Of a stretch of DNA of 64,000 nt, positions 7,662 through 15,474 are shown piece by piece. Within the stretch, counting starts at the first letter, position 1. The number at the start of each line of letters is the position of its first letter. Under the pieces are notes generated by a model, which ran no database searches, was not told the DNA's origin, and saw nothing but the letters and a program-made list of their open reading frames with translations. Origin of the DNA: Paenibacillus sp. SYP-B3998 (GTDB lineage Bacteria; Bacillota; Bacilli; Paenibacillales; NBRC-103111); the NCBI RefSeq assembly GCF_010820665.1, contig NZ_JAAIKC010000002.1, positions 248,001 to 312,000 of the forward strand, written 5' to 3'. Both the position numbers and the translations under genes were made by a program.

Positions 7662-8309
7662 TCATCCAAGCATCTCTATATTTCCACTAGCATCCATTTT
7701 AAAAGCTGGTTTTTGCTTCTCGACTTCATCCATTGCACCAATTTTTCTAGCTCTCTTCAAAATATCCATCAATGTCTTATAATCCTCATTAACCGTTAAC
7801 TCACTTGGTTGCGATTTTGCTTCGTTGAGTTGCCTCTTTAAATGCTCAATTTCACTATCCTTTTCAAGCAATCGTTCATGTAAGCGTTGATTCTGTTTCA
7901 CTATATTGTCTAGCTTCACCTTTTGATTTTGTGCTAGATGAACAATTTGATCTAAATCATCTTTCACAAGCTCATTTTGATGGGTTCCATTTAAATCCAT
8001 TTGCGATACCGTCACGTAAATCTCAGATTGTCCTGATCTTGCAGCACCACCAATAGACCTTTTACCTTGTCTTTCTGCTAAATTATTCAAACGCTGAGTC
8101 TTTGACTTCTTAATTTCACTCGCATAGTGTTTCCTTACTTCGGCATTCCACCTAAAGCCACAGGCCGCAGAAGTTCGTTTAAGAAGGTCTGCAGCTTCCT
8201 CGAATGCCGCTAATTGAGTTGAACCTGATCCAATATGCTTAAGCACAGTCTTTGCTAGTGCAGCATCGTTTTCAATAGTCCAACTATCATTTCTCGTTGC
8301 TCTTGTCAT
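7662..8309 (-). CDS. RsfA-family prespore transcription regulator
   Basis: 215 aa. The N-terminal 70 residues form a Myb/SANT-like helix set ([19 protein letters not shown], then [20 protein letters not shown]) that is characteristic of the RsfA family; RsfA of B. subtilis fine-tunes sigma-F-dependent genes in the forespore. A coiled coil rich in Glu, Lys and Leu covers about residues 130-170. The ATG at 8309 has AAAGGAG 9 nt upstream. The gene is transcribed against the two flanking YjcZ miniprotein genes. Whether it controls them is an open inference; target sites cannot be assigned from sequence alone. Confidence 0.88.
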   Translation of the reverse strand: MTRATRNDSWTIENDAALAKTVLKHIGSGSTQLAAFEEAADLLKRTSAACGFRWNAEVRKHYASEIKKSKTQRLNNLAERQGKRSIGGAARSGQSEIYVTVSQMDLNGTHQNELVKDDLDQIVHLAQNQKVKLDNIVKQNQRLHERLLEKDSEIEHLKRQLNEAKSQPSELTVNEDYKTLMDILKRARKIGAMDEVEKQKPAFKMDASGNIEMLG

Positions 8310-8537
8310 GTAATATACTCCTTTGAAAGAATGCGTCTTTAGTAGCCATTCTAACCGCTTACAAAATGTTTATTCACACTTTCAAAGGTTCATGCATAAG
8401 TTCATGCATTCGCAGTCACATTCCCATAAGAAATGAGCCGTACTTCAGTGCTCAAACCTCATATCTTTGAACTTATCTCAAGCAACAGGGACATACGCAC
8501 AATCACCTATTTCGCCCAAACCATCATGTGCTTAGAC

Positions 8538-8546
8538 CGTATACTA
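8538..8546 (+). promoter_or_regulatory. Sigma-K-like -10 element before the second YjcZ gene
   Basis: CGTATACTA differs from CATAnnnTA at one position, with AACC 15 nt upstream. The surrounding leader (TAATCATGTAGCACAG) is a diverged copy of the leader of YjcZ copy 1 (TAATCACGTAGTGCAA). Confidence 0.35.
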
Positions 8547-8585
8547 ATCATGTAGCACAGACTAATTAAAGGAAGGATGATTTGA

Positions 8586-8681
8586 ATGTCTAGCTTAGCC
8601 GGTGTTGGCTACACTTCCTCAACAGCGATTTTGGTGCTTTTCATCTTGTTGGTTATTATCACAAGTGCTTTCGTTTGGTAA
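8586..8681 (+). CDS. YjcZ-family sporulation miniprotein, copy 2
   Basis: 31 aa, MSSLAGVGYTSSTAILVLFI and then the family ending LLVIITSAFVW. It is a single membrane-spanning hydrophobic helix with a tiny polar N-terminus. GGAAGGATG lies just upstream of the ATG. Compared with copy 1 it lacks the Cys-containing Gly-rich insertion. It is followed by a strong terminator. Proteins of this family are found in spores of several Bacillales, but their function has not been established. Confidence 0.85.
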   Translation: MSSLAGVGYTSSTAILVLFILLVIITSAFVW

Positions 8682-8700
8682 TTTGAATTATGATTAATAC

Positions 8701-8740
8701 TAAAAGGCTACCTGCATGTATAAGATCAGGTAGCCTTTTA
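8701..8740 (+). terminator. Rho-independent terminator after YjcZ copy 2
   Basis: TAAAAGGCTACCTG and CAGGTAGCCTTTTA form a perfect 14-bp stem around a 12-nt loop, followed by GTTATTTATT. It can work in both directions. Confidence 0.85.
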
Positions 8741-8943
8741 GTTATTTATTGAACAAACAATTTTTATTGACCAATTGGGAAATTTTTCTTTTGTTACGAT
8801 AGCATCCAAGGGAAACAATTTGGATAAAATACCCAGTATTCACTTTTAAATTAATAGCAATCTCATCAATAAAACCGCTCCATATCCTATTGCCAAATAC
8901 TTTATTCCAAAAATTATCGTTACTGTAGTTAGCTAAAACGTCT

Positions 8944-9033
8944 TTACGCAAGAGCAAGTTTAGCAAATTGATACAGGATAAAACTAAAACTACTGATAAT
9001 TTTCTTCATGTAATCTTCTAGTAATTGCTTCAT
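8944..9033 (-). CDS. Putative mini-ORF B (29 aa), overlapping mini-ORF A
   Basis: The sequence is MKQLLEDYMKKIISSFSFIL followed by YQFAKLALA. A charged, amphipathic start is followed by a hydrophobic stretch. Its ATG overlaps the TGA of mini-ORF A as ATGA, the arrangement used for translational coupling. No family is recognised. The size, hydrophobicity and AT-rich context would also suit a small toxin-like or leader peptide. It may be real only if mini-ORF A is translated. Confidence 0.35.
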   Translation of the reverse strand: MKQLLEDYMKKIISSFSFILYQFAKLALA

Positions 9034-9086
9034 TTAATAAGATATAGCTTTAGTTGAATTAAAGCAGTTATTAAAGTAAAACCCAT
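9030..9086 (-). CDS. Putative mini-ORF A (18 aa) with a strong ribosome site
   Basis: MGFTLITALIQLKLYLIK, a short hydrophobic peptide ending in Lys. The sequence AGAAGGAGATGATTGC in front of the ATG is one of the better Shine-Dalgarno sites of the region with correct spacing. The stop codon overlaps the ATG of mini-ORF B. No homology is recognised, and it is too short for composition statistics. It could be a leader peptide or the remnant of a decayed gene. Confidence 0.35.
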   Translation of the reverse strand: MGFTLITALIQLKLYLIK

Positions 9087-9370
9087 GCAATCATCTCCTT
9101 CTTACATACTCATTCCGCAACGATTTCATGTGAAGCATTATCTCTCTTTCATCCAAATTTCCAAAACGAATTTAGTTACTATTGAGTACCGTGTCATAAA
9201 AAGAAAATCCTCCTATACATCGAGTTGAATTACTACCCAATGAATAGAAGGAATTAGTTGTTCAGCCAAAAAATGGGTTGATACTCAAAAGCTATTACTT
9301 GGTATATCTGTCAAGTTAGATCGGTTCTCTAGAATCCCAAATCCCTTACCACGCAAAGACTCTAACCCTC
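9087..9370. other. Intergenic stretch without recognisable gene
   Basis: An AT-rich interval between mini-ORF A and the end of spo0A. I see no ORF with a ribosome site, no convincing hairpin terminator for spo0A and no repeat. It may contain the promoter for the mini-ORFs. Confidence 0.5.
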
Positions 9371-10168
9371 TCAAGAAACCTTATGCTCAATGCGCAATTT
9401 ATCCGCGACCATCGCGATGAATTCGGAATTCGTAGGTTTCGACTTCGATATGTTAATTGTGTATCCGAAAATAAAGCTAATGCTATCAATATTGCCGCGC
9501 GTCCAAGCAACTTCAATTGCATGGCGGATCGCACGCTCGACGCGACTCGGGGTTGTTTTGTACTTTTCTGCGATCGCAGGATACAGGGTCTTAGTAATTG
9601 CGCCAAGGATTTCGATGTTGTTATAAACCATCGTGATTGCTTCGCGAAGATATTGATATCCTTTAATATGTGCAGGAACACCGATTTCATGTATGATGCT
9701 GGTGATATTAGCGTCCAAATTTTTACCTTTTGGCATATGTACAACGTTAGCTCTTGAGGATGCGGTTGTCGTAGCTGATGCCTGGTTGTTGGACACAAGC
9801 TGGCGAATACGATTCGTTAAGGTTTCCATATCAAATGGCTTCAGTATGTAATAGGAGGCGCCCAATTGAACAGCTTTTTGAGTGATGTTCTCTTGACCAA
9901 ATGCAGTAAGCATGATGATTTTCGGCTGAGTTGGAAGATTCATTTCTCGTAGTTTCTCAAGTACGCCAAGTCCATCTAGATGAGGCATAATAATATCTAA
10001 AATGAGTACATCTGGCACATCTCGCTGCTGCTCTACAAATCGAAGAACTTCATTTCCGTTGTACGCGACACCTACAATTTCCATATCCTCTTGCTCACCA
10101 ATATACTCCGATAACAAATGGGTAAATTCCCGATTATCATCTGCTAACAGCACCTGAATTTTTTGCAA
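9371..10168 (-). CDS. spo0A: Stage 0 sporulation master regulator Spo0A
   Basis: 265 aa. The receiver domain (1 to about 125) has the acidic pair D10/D11, the phosphorylation site D58 in [13 protein letters not shown], and K110 in ILKPFD. The C-terminal Spo0A effector domain includes the DNA-contact helix region [19 protein letters not shown] and ends KLRIEHKVS. Phosphorylated Spo0A starts sporulation by activating spoIIA, spoIIE and spoIIG and repressing abrB. The start is a TTG at 10168 with AAAAGGAGG upstream. It is the last gene of the recN-spoIVB-spo0A order seen in Bacillales, and its promoter region carries Spo0A boxes. Confidence 0.98.
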   Translation of the reverse strand: MQKIQVLLADDNREFTHLLSEYIGEQEDMEIVGVAYNGNEVLRFVEQQRDVPDVLILDIIMPHLDGLGVLEKLREMNLPTQPKIIMLTAFGQENITQKAVQLGASYYILKPFDMETLTNRIRQLVSNNQASATTTASSRANVVHMPKGKNLDANITSIIHEIGVPAHIKGYQYLREAITMVYNNIEILGAITKTLYPAIAEKYKTTPSRVERAIRHAIEVAWTRGNIDSISFIFGYTINISKSKPTNSEFIAMVADKLRIEHKVS

Positions 10169-10227
10169 CTTGAAATCCTCCTTTTAGCTACTTGTACAAG
10201 TTGGTAATTTTTCTCATAAGGTAAGGT

Positions 10228-10252
10228 ATTCGACACCCTAATTAAAACTCCT
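10228..10252 (-). promoter_or_regulatory. Sigma-H-like promoter of spo0A
   Basis: AGGAGTT (10246-10252) and GAAT (10228-10231), read on the minus strand, are 14 nt apart, matching the sigma-H pattern AGGAWWT-N12-14-GAAT. B. subtilis spo0A also has a sigma-H promoter at this position. The -10 overlaps a Spo0A box. Confidence 0.6.
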
Positions 10253-10337
10253 TCTGTCGAAAATTATTTTTCTTTTCTTTTATTTCACTTTCTTATATAA
10301 TGATATATTTATCTATAATATCCAACATTTTTCGACA
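10229..10337. promoter_or_regulatory. Three Spo0A boxes upstream of spo0A
   Basis: The core 0A box TGTCGAA occurs three times: 10229-10235 (minus), 10255-10261 (plus) and 10331-10337 (minus, TGTCGAAAAA). One overlaps the sigma-H -10 and one lies just upstream of its -35. Spo0A controlling its own gene through such sites is known in B. subtilis; here it is inferred from the exact matches and their placement. Confidence 0.65.
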
Positions 10338-10400
10338 TATCGAATAAGGAAATATGCCGTAATGTAAAATGAAGTAACCATGGGATCATCCTTATAATAA

Positions 10401-10432
10401 AAAATCAAAGGCAGTTAGCTCGCCTTTGATTC
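10401..10432 (-). terminator. Terminator at the end of spoIVB
   Basis: AATCAAAGGC pairs perfectly with GCCTTTGATT across a loop containing the spoIVB stop codon, followed by TTTTTATT on the minus strand. It separates spoIVB transcription from spo0A. Confidence 0.88.
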
Positions 10433-11764
10433 TGCTGATGAAGGTCTTAGTATAATTCCTGAATCTTGAAGCATCCATTCAATGAAACAGCCATAGCCGC
10501 TTGTTGGATCGTTCACGAAGACATGTGTGACAGCACCGATCATTTTACCGTTCTGGATAATTGGGCTGCCGCTCATCCCTTGGACGATACCTCCTGTCTT
10601 CTCCAGCAATCTTGGATCAGTAATTTTAATCACCATTCCCTTTGTTGCCGGAGATTCCTGTTTGGACACATGGATGACCTGAATATCAAACTTCTCTACC
10701 TTTTGACCTTCTACTACGGTATAAATCTGAGCCGGACCTTCTTTCACTTCTTCAGCGAATGCCACAGGAATTGCATTTTTGTCAAAGCTATGGTCAGGGG
10801 CTGTGTACATTTTCCCGAAAATACCGAAGGAAGTGTTTTTCTCAATATTACCGATAACCTTGCTATCCTTGTAAAGGGTTGCACGCTTTTCTCCCGGTTC
10901 TCCGTTGTGGCTCTTCGAAATCGAAGTGACATTGGAGTAGACGATATCACCGTCACCCACGATGATAGGCGTTTGGGTATCCATGTCCGTTATCACATGC
11001 CCTAGAGCGCCATATACACCCTGATCAGGCGCGTAGAACGTTAAGGTGCCAACACCCGCAGCTGAGTCACGAATATACAAGCCTAAGCGATATGACTTGT
11101 CCACCACATCATAGGCGGGTTGAAGCTTAACTTGAATTTCTACGCTGTTACGCAATATTGTTAGATCCAGTGGCGTTTTGCTGTCGCCTGATTTGGCTAC
11201 AAGTTCTGCAACTTTACTAACATCCTTGGAGTCTTTCCCGTTGATTCTGGTAATGAGATCTCCAACTTGAATTTTGGCTTCTTCCCCAGGCGAAACCTTT
11301 TGATCTTGGGCAACCGCAACAAGATGATGACCTACAACAAGAATGCCGGCAGACTTAATTTTTACACCGATGGTTTGTCCGCCAGGTATCACTTTTAAAT
11401 CTGGAACTACATTGACCTTGACCGTTTTAAGCGGAATGGCTCCAAAGAGCTTTAGCTTCATTTCCGTTTGTCCGGAATGGTCAGATTGTAAAGAAATTGG
11501 TTCGTTCAAATTAACCTTAAATGAGTGCTTGGCCGTACCGTTAACTTTCACGATGTCGGGGTCTTTGACCGTTACTTGCGCGCTCACCGGCATAGTTAAC
11601 TGAAGCTGCTTTCCTTGACCGCTAAATAAACGGAGTTCTTGGGGAAACGAGGCAAAGCTTTGAAAAGGCGTGGACAAACTAACCATACAAACGAAGAAGA
11701 CGAGCAGGAGACCAATCAATCTTTTTCTTTTGTTGGACTGCAAATTCTTCACGCTCCTCCACAC
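10415..11764 (-). CDS. spoIVB: SpoIVB serine peptidase (S55)
   Basis: Up to 449 aa. A basic N-terminus and hydrophobic helix (LIGLLLVFFVCMVSLSTPFQ) act as signal/anchor, a PDZ domain follows near residues 130-210 (VSPGEEAKIQVGDLITRING), and the SpoIVB peptidase domain ends the protein with the catalytic serine in GMSGSP and a catalytic His in GALGHVI. SpoIVB is made in the forespore, crosses into the intermembrane space and cleaves SpoIVFA, releasing sigma-K activation in the mother cell. The start is uncertain: GTG 11764, GTG 11752 or TTG 11743 are in frame, and GGAGGAG at 11757-11763 best fits one of the later two. Confidence 0.95.
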   Translation of the reverse strand: MWRSVKNLQSNKRKRLIGLLLVFFVCMVSLSTPFQSFASFPQELRLFSGQGKQLQLTMPVSAQVTVKDPDIVKVNGTAKHSFKVNLNEPISLQSDHSGQTEMKLKLFGAIPLKTVKVNVVPDLKVIPGGQTIGVKIKSAGILVVGHHLVAVAQDQKVSPGEEAKIQVGDLITRINGKDSKDVSKVAELVAKSGDSKTPLDLTILRNSVEIQVKLQPAYDVVDKSYRLGLYIRDSAAGVGTLTFYAPDQGVYGALGHVITDMDTQTPIIVGDGDIVYSNVTSISKSHNGEPGEKRATLYKDSKVIGNIEKNTSFGIFGKMYTAPDHSFDKNAIPVAFAEEVKEGPAQIYTVVEGQKVEKFDIQVIHVSKQESPATKGMVIKITDPRLLEKTGGIVQGMSGSPIIQNGKMIGAVTHVFVNDPTSGYGCFIEWMLQDSGIILRPSSAESKAS

Positions 11765-11776
11765 TTCCTTAGGCCC

Positions 11777-11794
11777 TGACGAACAGCTTCGTCA
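11777..11794 (-). promoter_or_regulatory. Perfect inverted repeat just upstream of spoIVB
   Basis: TGACGAA and TTCGTCA pair over 7 bp with a 4-nt loop, about 13 nt before the earliest spoIVB start. There is no T-tract, so it is not an ordinary terminator. It may be an RNA hairpin in the leader or a protein-binding palindrome. Confidence 0.4.
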
Positions 11795-11860
11795 AATGCG
11801 TACCTATAAGTTAACCCCACTCCCCCCGTTTTATAACTGAAAATGATGACTATCTATACT

Positions 11861-13588
11861 TTATATCCTTGATTTCTTATTTCGTGCCATGGCAAGCATT
11901 TCCCCTGCGTGGTGAAGCGTCGTTTCTGTTACTTCAACGCCGCCAAGCATGCGTGCCAGTTCTTCAATTTGTCCGGTCTCCGGTAAATCTTGCACACGAG
12001 TAAATGTTCGTTCTTGATCCACTTCTTTACGAATGTAGAAATGAACGTCAGCAAAGCTAGCCACTTGCGGCAAATGCGTGATCGAAAATACTTGGCAGCC
12101 ACGAGAAAGAGCGGACATCTTCTCTGCAATCGCTTGGGCCGCGCGGCCGCTCACTCCTGTATCGACTTCATCGAAAACAAGAACAGGGATCTGATCGATC
12201 CGAGCAAAGATCGTTTTCATTGCCAGCATGATACGGGACAACTCTCCACCGGATGCAATCTTGCTTAAACCGCGAAGGGGTTCACCAGGGTTTGGAGCCA
12301 TCATAAACTCAACCTGGTCGATACCTTGCCTCGAAAAACGAACTTTATTGCCATCTACCTCTATGCCGCGTTCATCTAAAATTTGCCCGACTTGAACTCC
12401 GAACTGCGTGCGTTCCATTTGTAAGTCACGCAGCTCAATTTCGATTTGAGAAGCAAGCTGTTGAGCTATTTCTTTGCGAATATTTGAAAGGTCCAAAGCC
12501 GCTATGCCAAGCTGCTTCTCTTCTTTGGCGAGCTTCGCCTCCAGATTACGAATATGTTCGTCTTTATTTTCAATCGTATCGACTTCTCTTGTAATTTTAG
12601 CTAAATAAGCCTGCATTTCTTGAATGTTTTCGCCATATTTACGACGTAACGAACTAATCAGATCCAATCTTTGTTCGATAAAATCCAGACGGCTCGGATT
12701 AAATTCAATCTCATCACGATAATCGCGCAATTGATAAGCCGCGTCTTCGAGCTGGTAGAAAGCGCTCTGCGCTTGTTCCATCAAAGGCCCTAGCTTGCTG
12801 GGATCAAGCTGAACGATATCTTGTAATCGGGATACCGCTTTACCCGTCGCATCCAAGCCCCGATTCGTCGCGTAGAGGAAATCATAGGCTTCCGATGTGC
12901 TTTGGTATAGCTTCTCCGCATTGGCTAATTTTCGTTTTTCTTCCAGCAACGCCTCATCCTCGCCTACTTTCAACTCCGCTGTCGTAAGCTCCTCAATCTG
13001 GAACCGATACAAATCTAGCATCTGGAGTGCTTGCTTACTTGTTTCTTGCAGTTCTCGCAGATCCTTTTGCAGTTTCATATATTGATCATAAGAGGCCTGA
13101 TAGGTTTTCTTAGCCGCATTGATTTCAGCATCAGCGAACAAGTCCAAGGAGTGAATATGCTCTTCAACATCAAGCAGAGATTGATGTTCATGCTGACCGT
13201 GAATATTCACGAGCCACTCACCCGTTTCACGCATCATTGTCAGGTTGACGAGTTGACCGTTAATCCGACTTGAGCTTTTTCCCGCTGCGGTAATCTCTCT
13301 ACGAATAACCAAATGCTCACTTGGTTCGGCTTGAATACCGAAATTTGTAAGCGTATGCCAAACGGGATGCGTAGAGGGCAAATCAAACATCGCCTCAATA
13401 ACGGCTTTATCTGCTCCATAACGTACAAGCTCAGATGAGCCTCTACCGCCTACAATAAGCGTAAGAGCGTCAATAATAATAGATTTCCCAGCACCGGTTT
13501 CCCCTGTTAATACATGGAACCCTGATTTAAAACGAATATGTACATGTTCAATGACGGCCAAATTACGAATCGAAAGTTCTGTTAGCAT
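11861..13588 (-). CDS. recN: DNA repair protein RecN
   Basis: 575 aa, the normal RecN length. The SMC-like ATPase head is split: Walker A GETGAGKS lies near residue 30, the long coiled coil spans about 160-370, and the ABC signature (LRGLSKIASGGELSR) and Walker B (PVLVFDEVDTGVSG) are in the C-terminal half. RecN gathers at double-strand breaks and promotes recombinational repair. GGGAGG lies upstream of ATG 13588. The gene lies between argR and spoIVB, its conserved position in Bacillales, and 15 nt after argR, so it is probably read with argR. Confidence 0.97.
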   Translation of the reverse strand: MLTELSIRNLAVIEHVHIRFKSGFHVLTGETGAGKSIIIDALTLIVGGRGSSELVRYGADKAVIEAMFDLPSTHPVWHTLTNFGIQAEPSEHLVIRREITAAGKSSSRINGQLVNLTMMRETGEWLVNIHGQHEHQSLLDVEEHIHSLDLFADAEINAAKKTYQASYDQYMKLQKDLRELQETSKQALQMLDLYRFQIEELTTAELKVGEDEALLEEKRKLANAEKLYQSTSEAYDFLYATNRGLDATGKAVSRLQDIVQLDPSKLGPLMEQAQSAFYQLEDAAYQLRDYRDEIEFNPSRLDFIEQRLDLISSLRRKYGENIQEMQAYLAKITREVDTIENKDEHIRNLEAKLAKEEKQLGIAALDLSNIRKEIAQQLASQIEIELRDLQMERTQFGVQVGQILDERGIEVDGNKVRFSRQGIDQVEFMMAPNPGEPLRGLSKIASGGELSRIMLAMKTIFARIDQIPVLVFDEVDTGVSGRAAQAIAEKMSALSRGCQVFSITHLPQVASFADVHFYIRKEVDQERTFTRVQDLPETGQIEELARMLGGVEVTETTLHHAGEMLAMARNKKSRI

Positions 13589-13603
13589 GTGCGCCTCCCT
13601 AAT

Positions 13604-14053
13604 TTAGGATAATAATGACATCACTTGATGAACAAACGTTTGACTATTTTCCTTGCCGCGGCAAATAACCAGAATGGTGTCGTCCCCACAGATGGTCCCC
13701 ATCACATCATTCCAATCAAGGTTATCAATTAGCGCACAAATCGTGCTAGCTGTACCTGGCAAGCATTTCATCACGACAAGATTATCCGTGAAATCAATAC
13801 TGACAAAATGGTCGCTAAGCGCTCTACGCAATCGCTGCATCGGATTAAAACGTTGATCCGCAGGCATCGAATACTTATATCTACCATCATCCAAAGGTAC
13901 CTTAATCAGATGAAGCTCTTTAATATCACGCGACACCGTCGCTTGTGTGATATGAAAACCAGCTGTTCGAAGAGATTCTACAAGCTCATCCTGCGTTTCA
14001 ATTTCATGATTCGTGATGATCTCTCTGATTTTCACATGTCGTTGACCTTTCAT
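13604..14053 (-). CDS. argR: Arginine repressor ArgR/AhrC
   Basis: 149 aa. The N-terminal winged-helix domain (about 1-70) contains the family helix [17 protein letters not shown]. The C-terminal arginine-binding and hexamerisation domain includes [11 protein letters not shown] and [15 protein letters not shown], where the DD pair contacts arginine. With arginine bound it represses arginine synthesis and activates catabolism. Start ATG 14053 has AGAGGTG upstream. It sits between tlyA and recN as in B. subtilis, with one extra membrane protein gene ending 2 nt before its start codon. Confidence 0.97.
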   Translation of the reverse strand: MKGQRHVKIREIITNHEIETQDELVESLRTAGFHITQATVSRDIKELHLIKVPLDDGRYKYSMPADQRFNPMQRLRRALSDHFVSIDFTDNLVVMKCLPGTASTICALIDNLDWNDVMGTICGDDTILVICRGKENSQTFVHQVMSLLS

Positions 14054-14055
14054 GC

Positions 14056-14508
14056 TTACACCTCTATATGAAATGTGATTTTTTTGATTTTATTTTGCCC
14101 CATATCCACATAGAGCACCCCGGCTGCTTCGGGGTAAATCAAGCTATAGGAAAGCAGCATATCCCGTACAGAGCTTCCTGTCATTTCAAGCGTTTTACGC
14201 TCTTTGGCTAGTTTGACCAGATACAACTTCTCATCTTTCTCCACAAAATAATCGATAAAAAGCCGACTCTCCAGCTGCTCGGTATCATTCACTGTAATGA
14301 TAATCGGGATTTTGGTCTTGCCAGCAAGCACATCAAACCCTGCACCCTCAAGGAGTGCCACCACTTCATCTTCTGGCACCTCAGACGTTGAGGGGACACG
14401 AACTCCCCGCTTCATTGGTGTTTGAAGCCAATACAAAAAACGCCAAATAAGAAAGATTACAAAACCGAATACGATTAGCAAAATGACTGTGACATCGCCC
14501 TTCTCCAT
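14056..14508 (-). CDS. Conserved hypothetical protein with N-terminal membrane helix
   Basis: About 150 aa. One strongly hydrophobic helix ([20 protein letters not shown]) is followed by a cytoplasmic alpha/beta region with no visible catalytic motif ([19 protein letters not shown], then a late [12 protein letters not shown]). The topology suggests a signal-anchored protein. ATG 14508 with GAGGTG 8 nt upstream is preferred over GTG 14517. It is inserted between tlyA and argR, where B. subtilis has no gene, and ends 2 nt before argR, so co-transcription with argR is likely. The function is unknown. Confidence 0.8.
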   Translation of the reverse strand: MEKGDVTVILLIVFGFVIFLIWRFLYWLQTPMKRGVRVPSTSEVPEDEVVALLEGAGFDVLAGKTKIPIIITVNDTEQLESRLFIDYFVEKDEKLYLVKLAKERKTLEMTGSSVRDMLLSYSLIYPEAAGVLYVDMGQNKIKKITFHIEV

Positions 14509-14565
14509 GTCCATCACCTCGCCATAGTATTCGCGAATTTATCCAAAAAATCCTTTTTTACTAGC

Positions 14566-14612
14566 AAAAAACCCATCTCTGGGCCGCAGAAGTAGCGGAT
14601 ACAAGATGAGTT
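14566..14612 (-). terminator. Probable terminator after tlyA
   Basis: On the minus strand AAACTCATC pairs with GATGGGTTT (two wobbles) around an inner CCGC/GCGG stem, followed by a T-run (TTTTTTGC). It begins at the tlyA stop codon. Confidence 0.7.
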
Positions 14613-15439
14613 TATTTACCGTGCAATTTCTGCGCCTCTGTCACCGTAGCGGAAATAAGAGACGCCAAAGAATCTTCACTGATCGAGCTTTCCTCTTTAC
14701 TGCATGTCCAATAAGCGAGGAACTCAATATTTCCTTCTCCGCCAGTGATAGGGGAATACGTAAGCCCCCTTAAATATAAACCAAGCTGATCGGCAAACAT
14801 AAGCACCGTAGTCAGTACTTCTTTATGCACATCCGAATCACGGACAACCCCTGATTTCCCTACCTTCTCCCGACCTGCTTCAAATTGCGGCTTAATGAGA
14901 GCTACAATGCTTCCCTGCTCCTGTAAAATTTCCTTCAGGGGCGGCAAAATAATACGAAGGGAGATAAAGGATACATCAATAGACGCAAAAGTCGGTCGAG
15001 GACCGCTTAAATCCTCAGCCTTCGTAAAACGAAAGTTTGTTCGTTCCATCACATTCACTCGTTCATGGTTGCGAATCGACCAGTCCAACTGATTGTATCC
15101 CACATCGATGGCATACACGTAAGAGGCACCATTTTGCAGCGCACAATCCGTGAAGCCACCTGTTGAAGCGCCAATATCGAGCATGACAGCGCCATCTACA
15201 TGAATCTCGAATTGCTTCAGCGCCTTTTCCAACTTCAAGCCGCCTCTGCTAACATAAGGATGGAGCGCTCCCTTTACTTTAAGCACAGACTTACGACTGA
15301 TCTTCGTACCTGCCTTATCGACAGGTTCCTCATCAGCAAAAACAAGGCCTGCCATAATGGCGGCCTTTGCTTTTTCTCTACTTTCAAAATACCCCTGTTC
15401 AAGGAGCAGAATATCTATACGTTCTTTATCAGATGACAT
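14612..15439 (-). CDS. tlyA: TlyA-family rRNA 2'-O-methyltransferase (YqxC)
   Basis: 275 aa. An N-terminal S4 RNA-binding domain (RIDILLLEQGYFESREKAKAAI) is followed by an FtsJ-like Rossmann methyltransferase fold with the SAM motif LDIGASTGGFTDCAL near residue 83 and a later IALIKPQFEAGR. The family methylates ribosomal RNA; some members are also called hemolysins. AGGAG lies about 12 nt before the ATG. The gene stands between dxs and argR as in B. subtilis, where it is named yqxC. Its exact rRNA target cannot be told from sequence. Confidence 0.93.
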   Translation of the reverse strand: MSSDKERIDILLLEQGYFESREKAKAAIMAGLVFADEEPVDKAGTKISRKSVLKVKGALHPYVSRGGLKLEKALKQFEIHVDGAVMLDIGASTGGFTDCALQNGASYVYAIDVGYNQLDWSIRNHERVNVMERTNFRFTKAEDLSGPRPTFASIDVSFISLRIILPPLKEILQEQGSIVALIKPQFEAGREKVGKSGVVRDSDVHKEVLTTVLMFADQLGLYLRGLTYSPITGGEGNIEFLAYWTCSKEESSISEDSLASLISATVTEAQKLHGK

Positions 15440-15474
15440 GTGAATGGGTAACTCCTATTCGTATGGTTCGCACC

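Noticed and set aside
8742..8966. 74-aa minus-strand ORF beginning at a TTG
   Set aside because: No ribosome site before the TTG, AT-rich composition, and it overlaps mini-ORF B, whose start is better supported. It could be part of a decayed gene.
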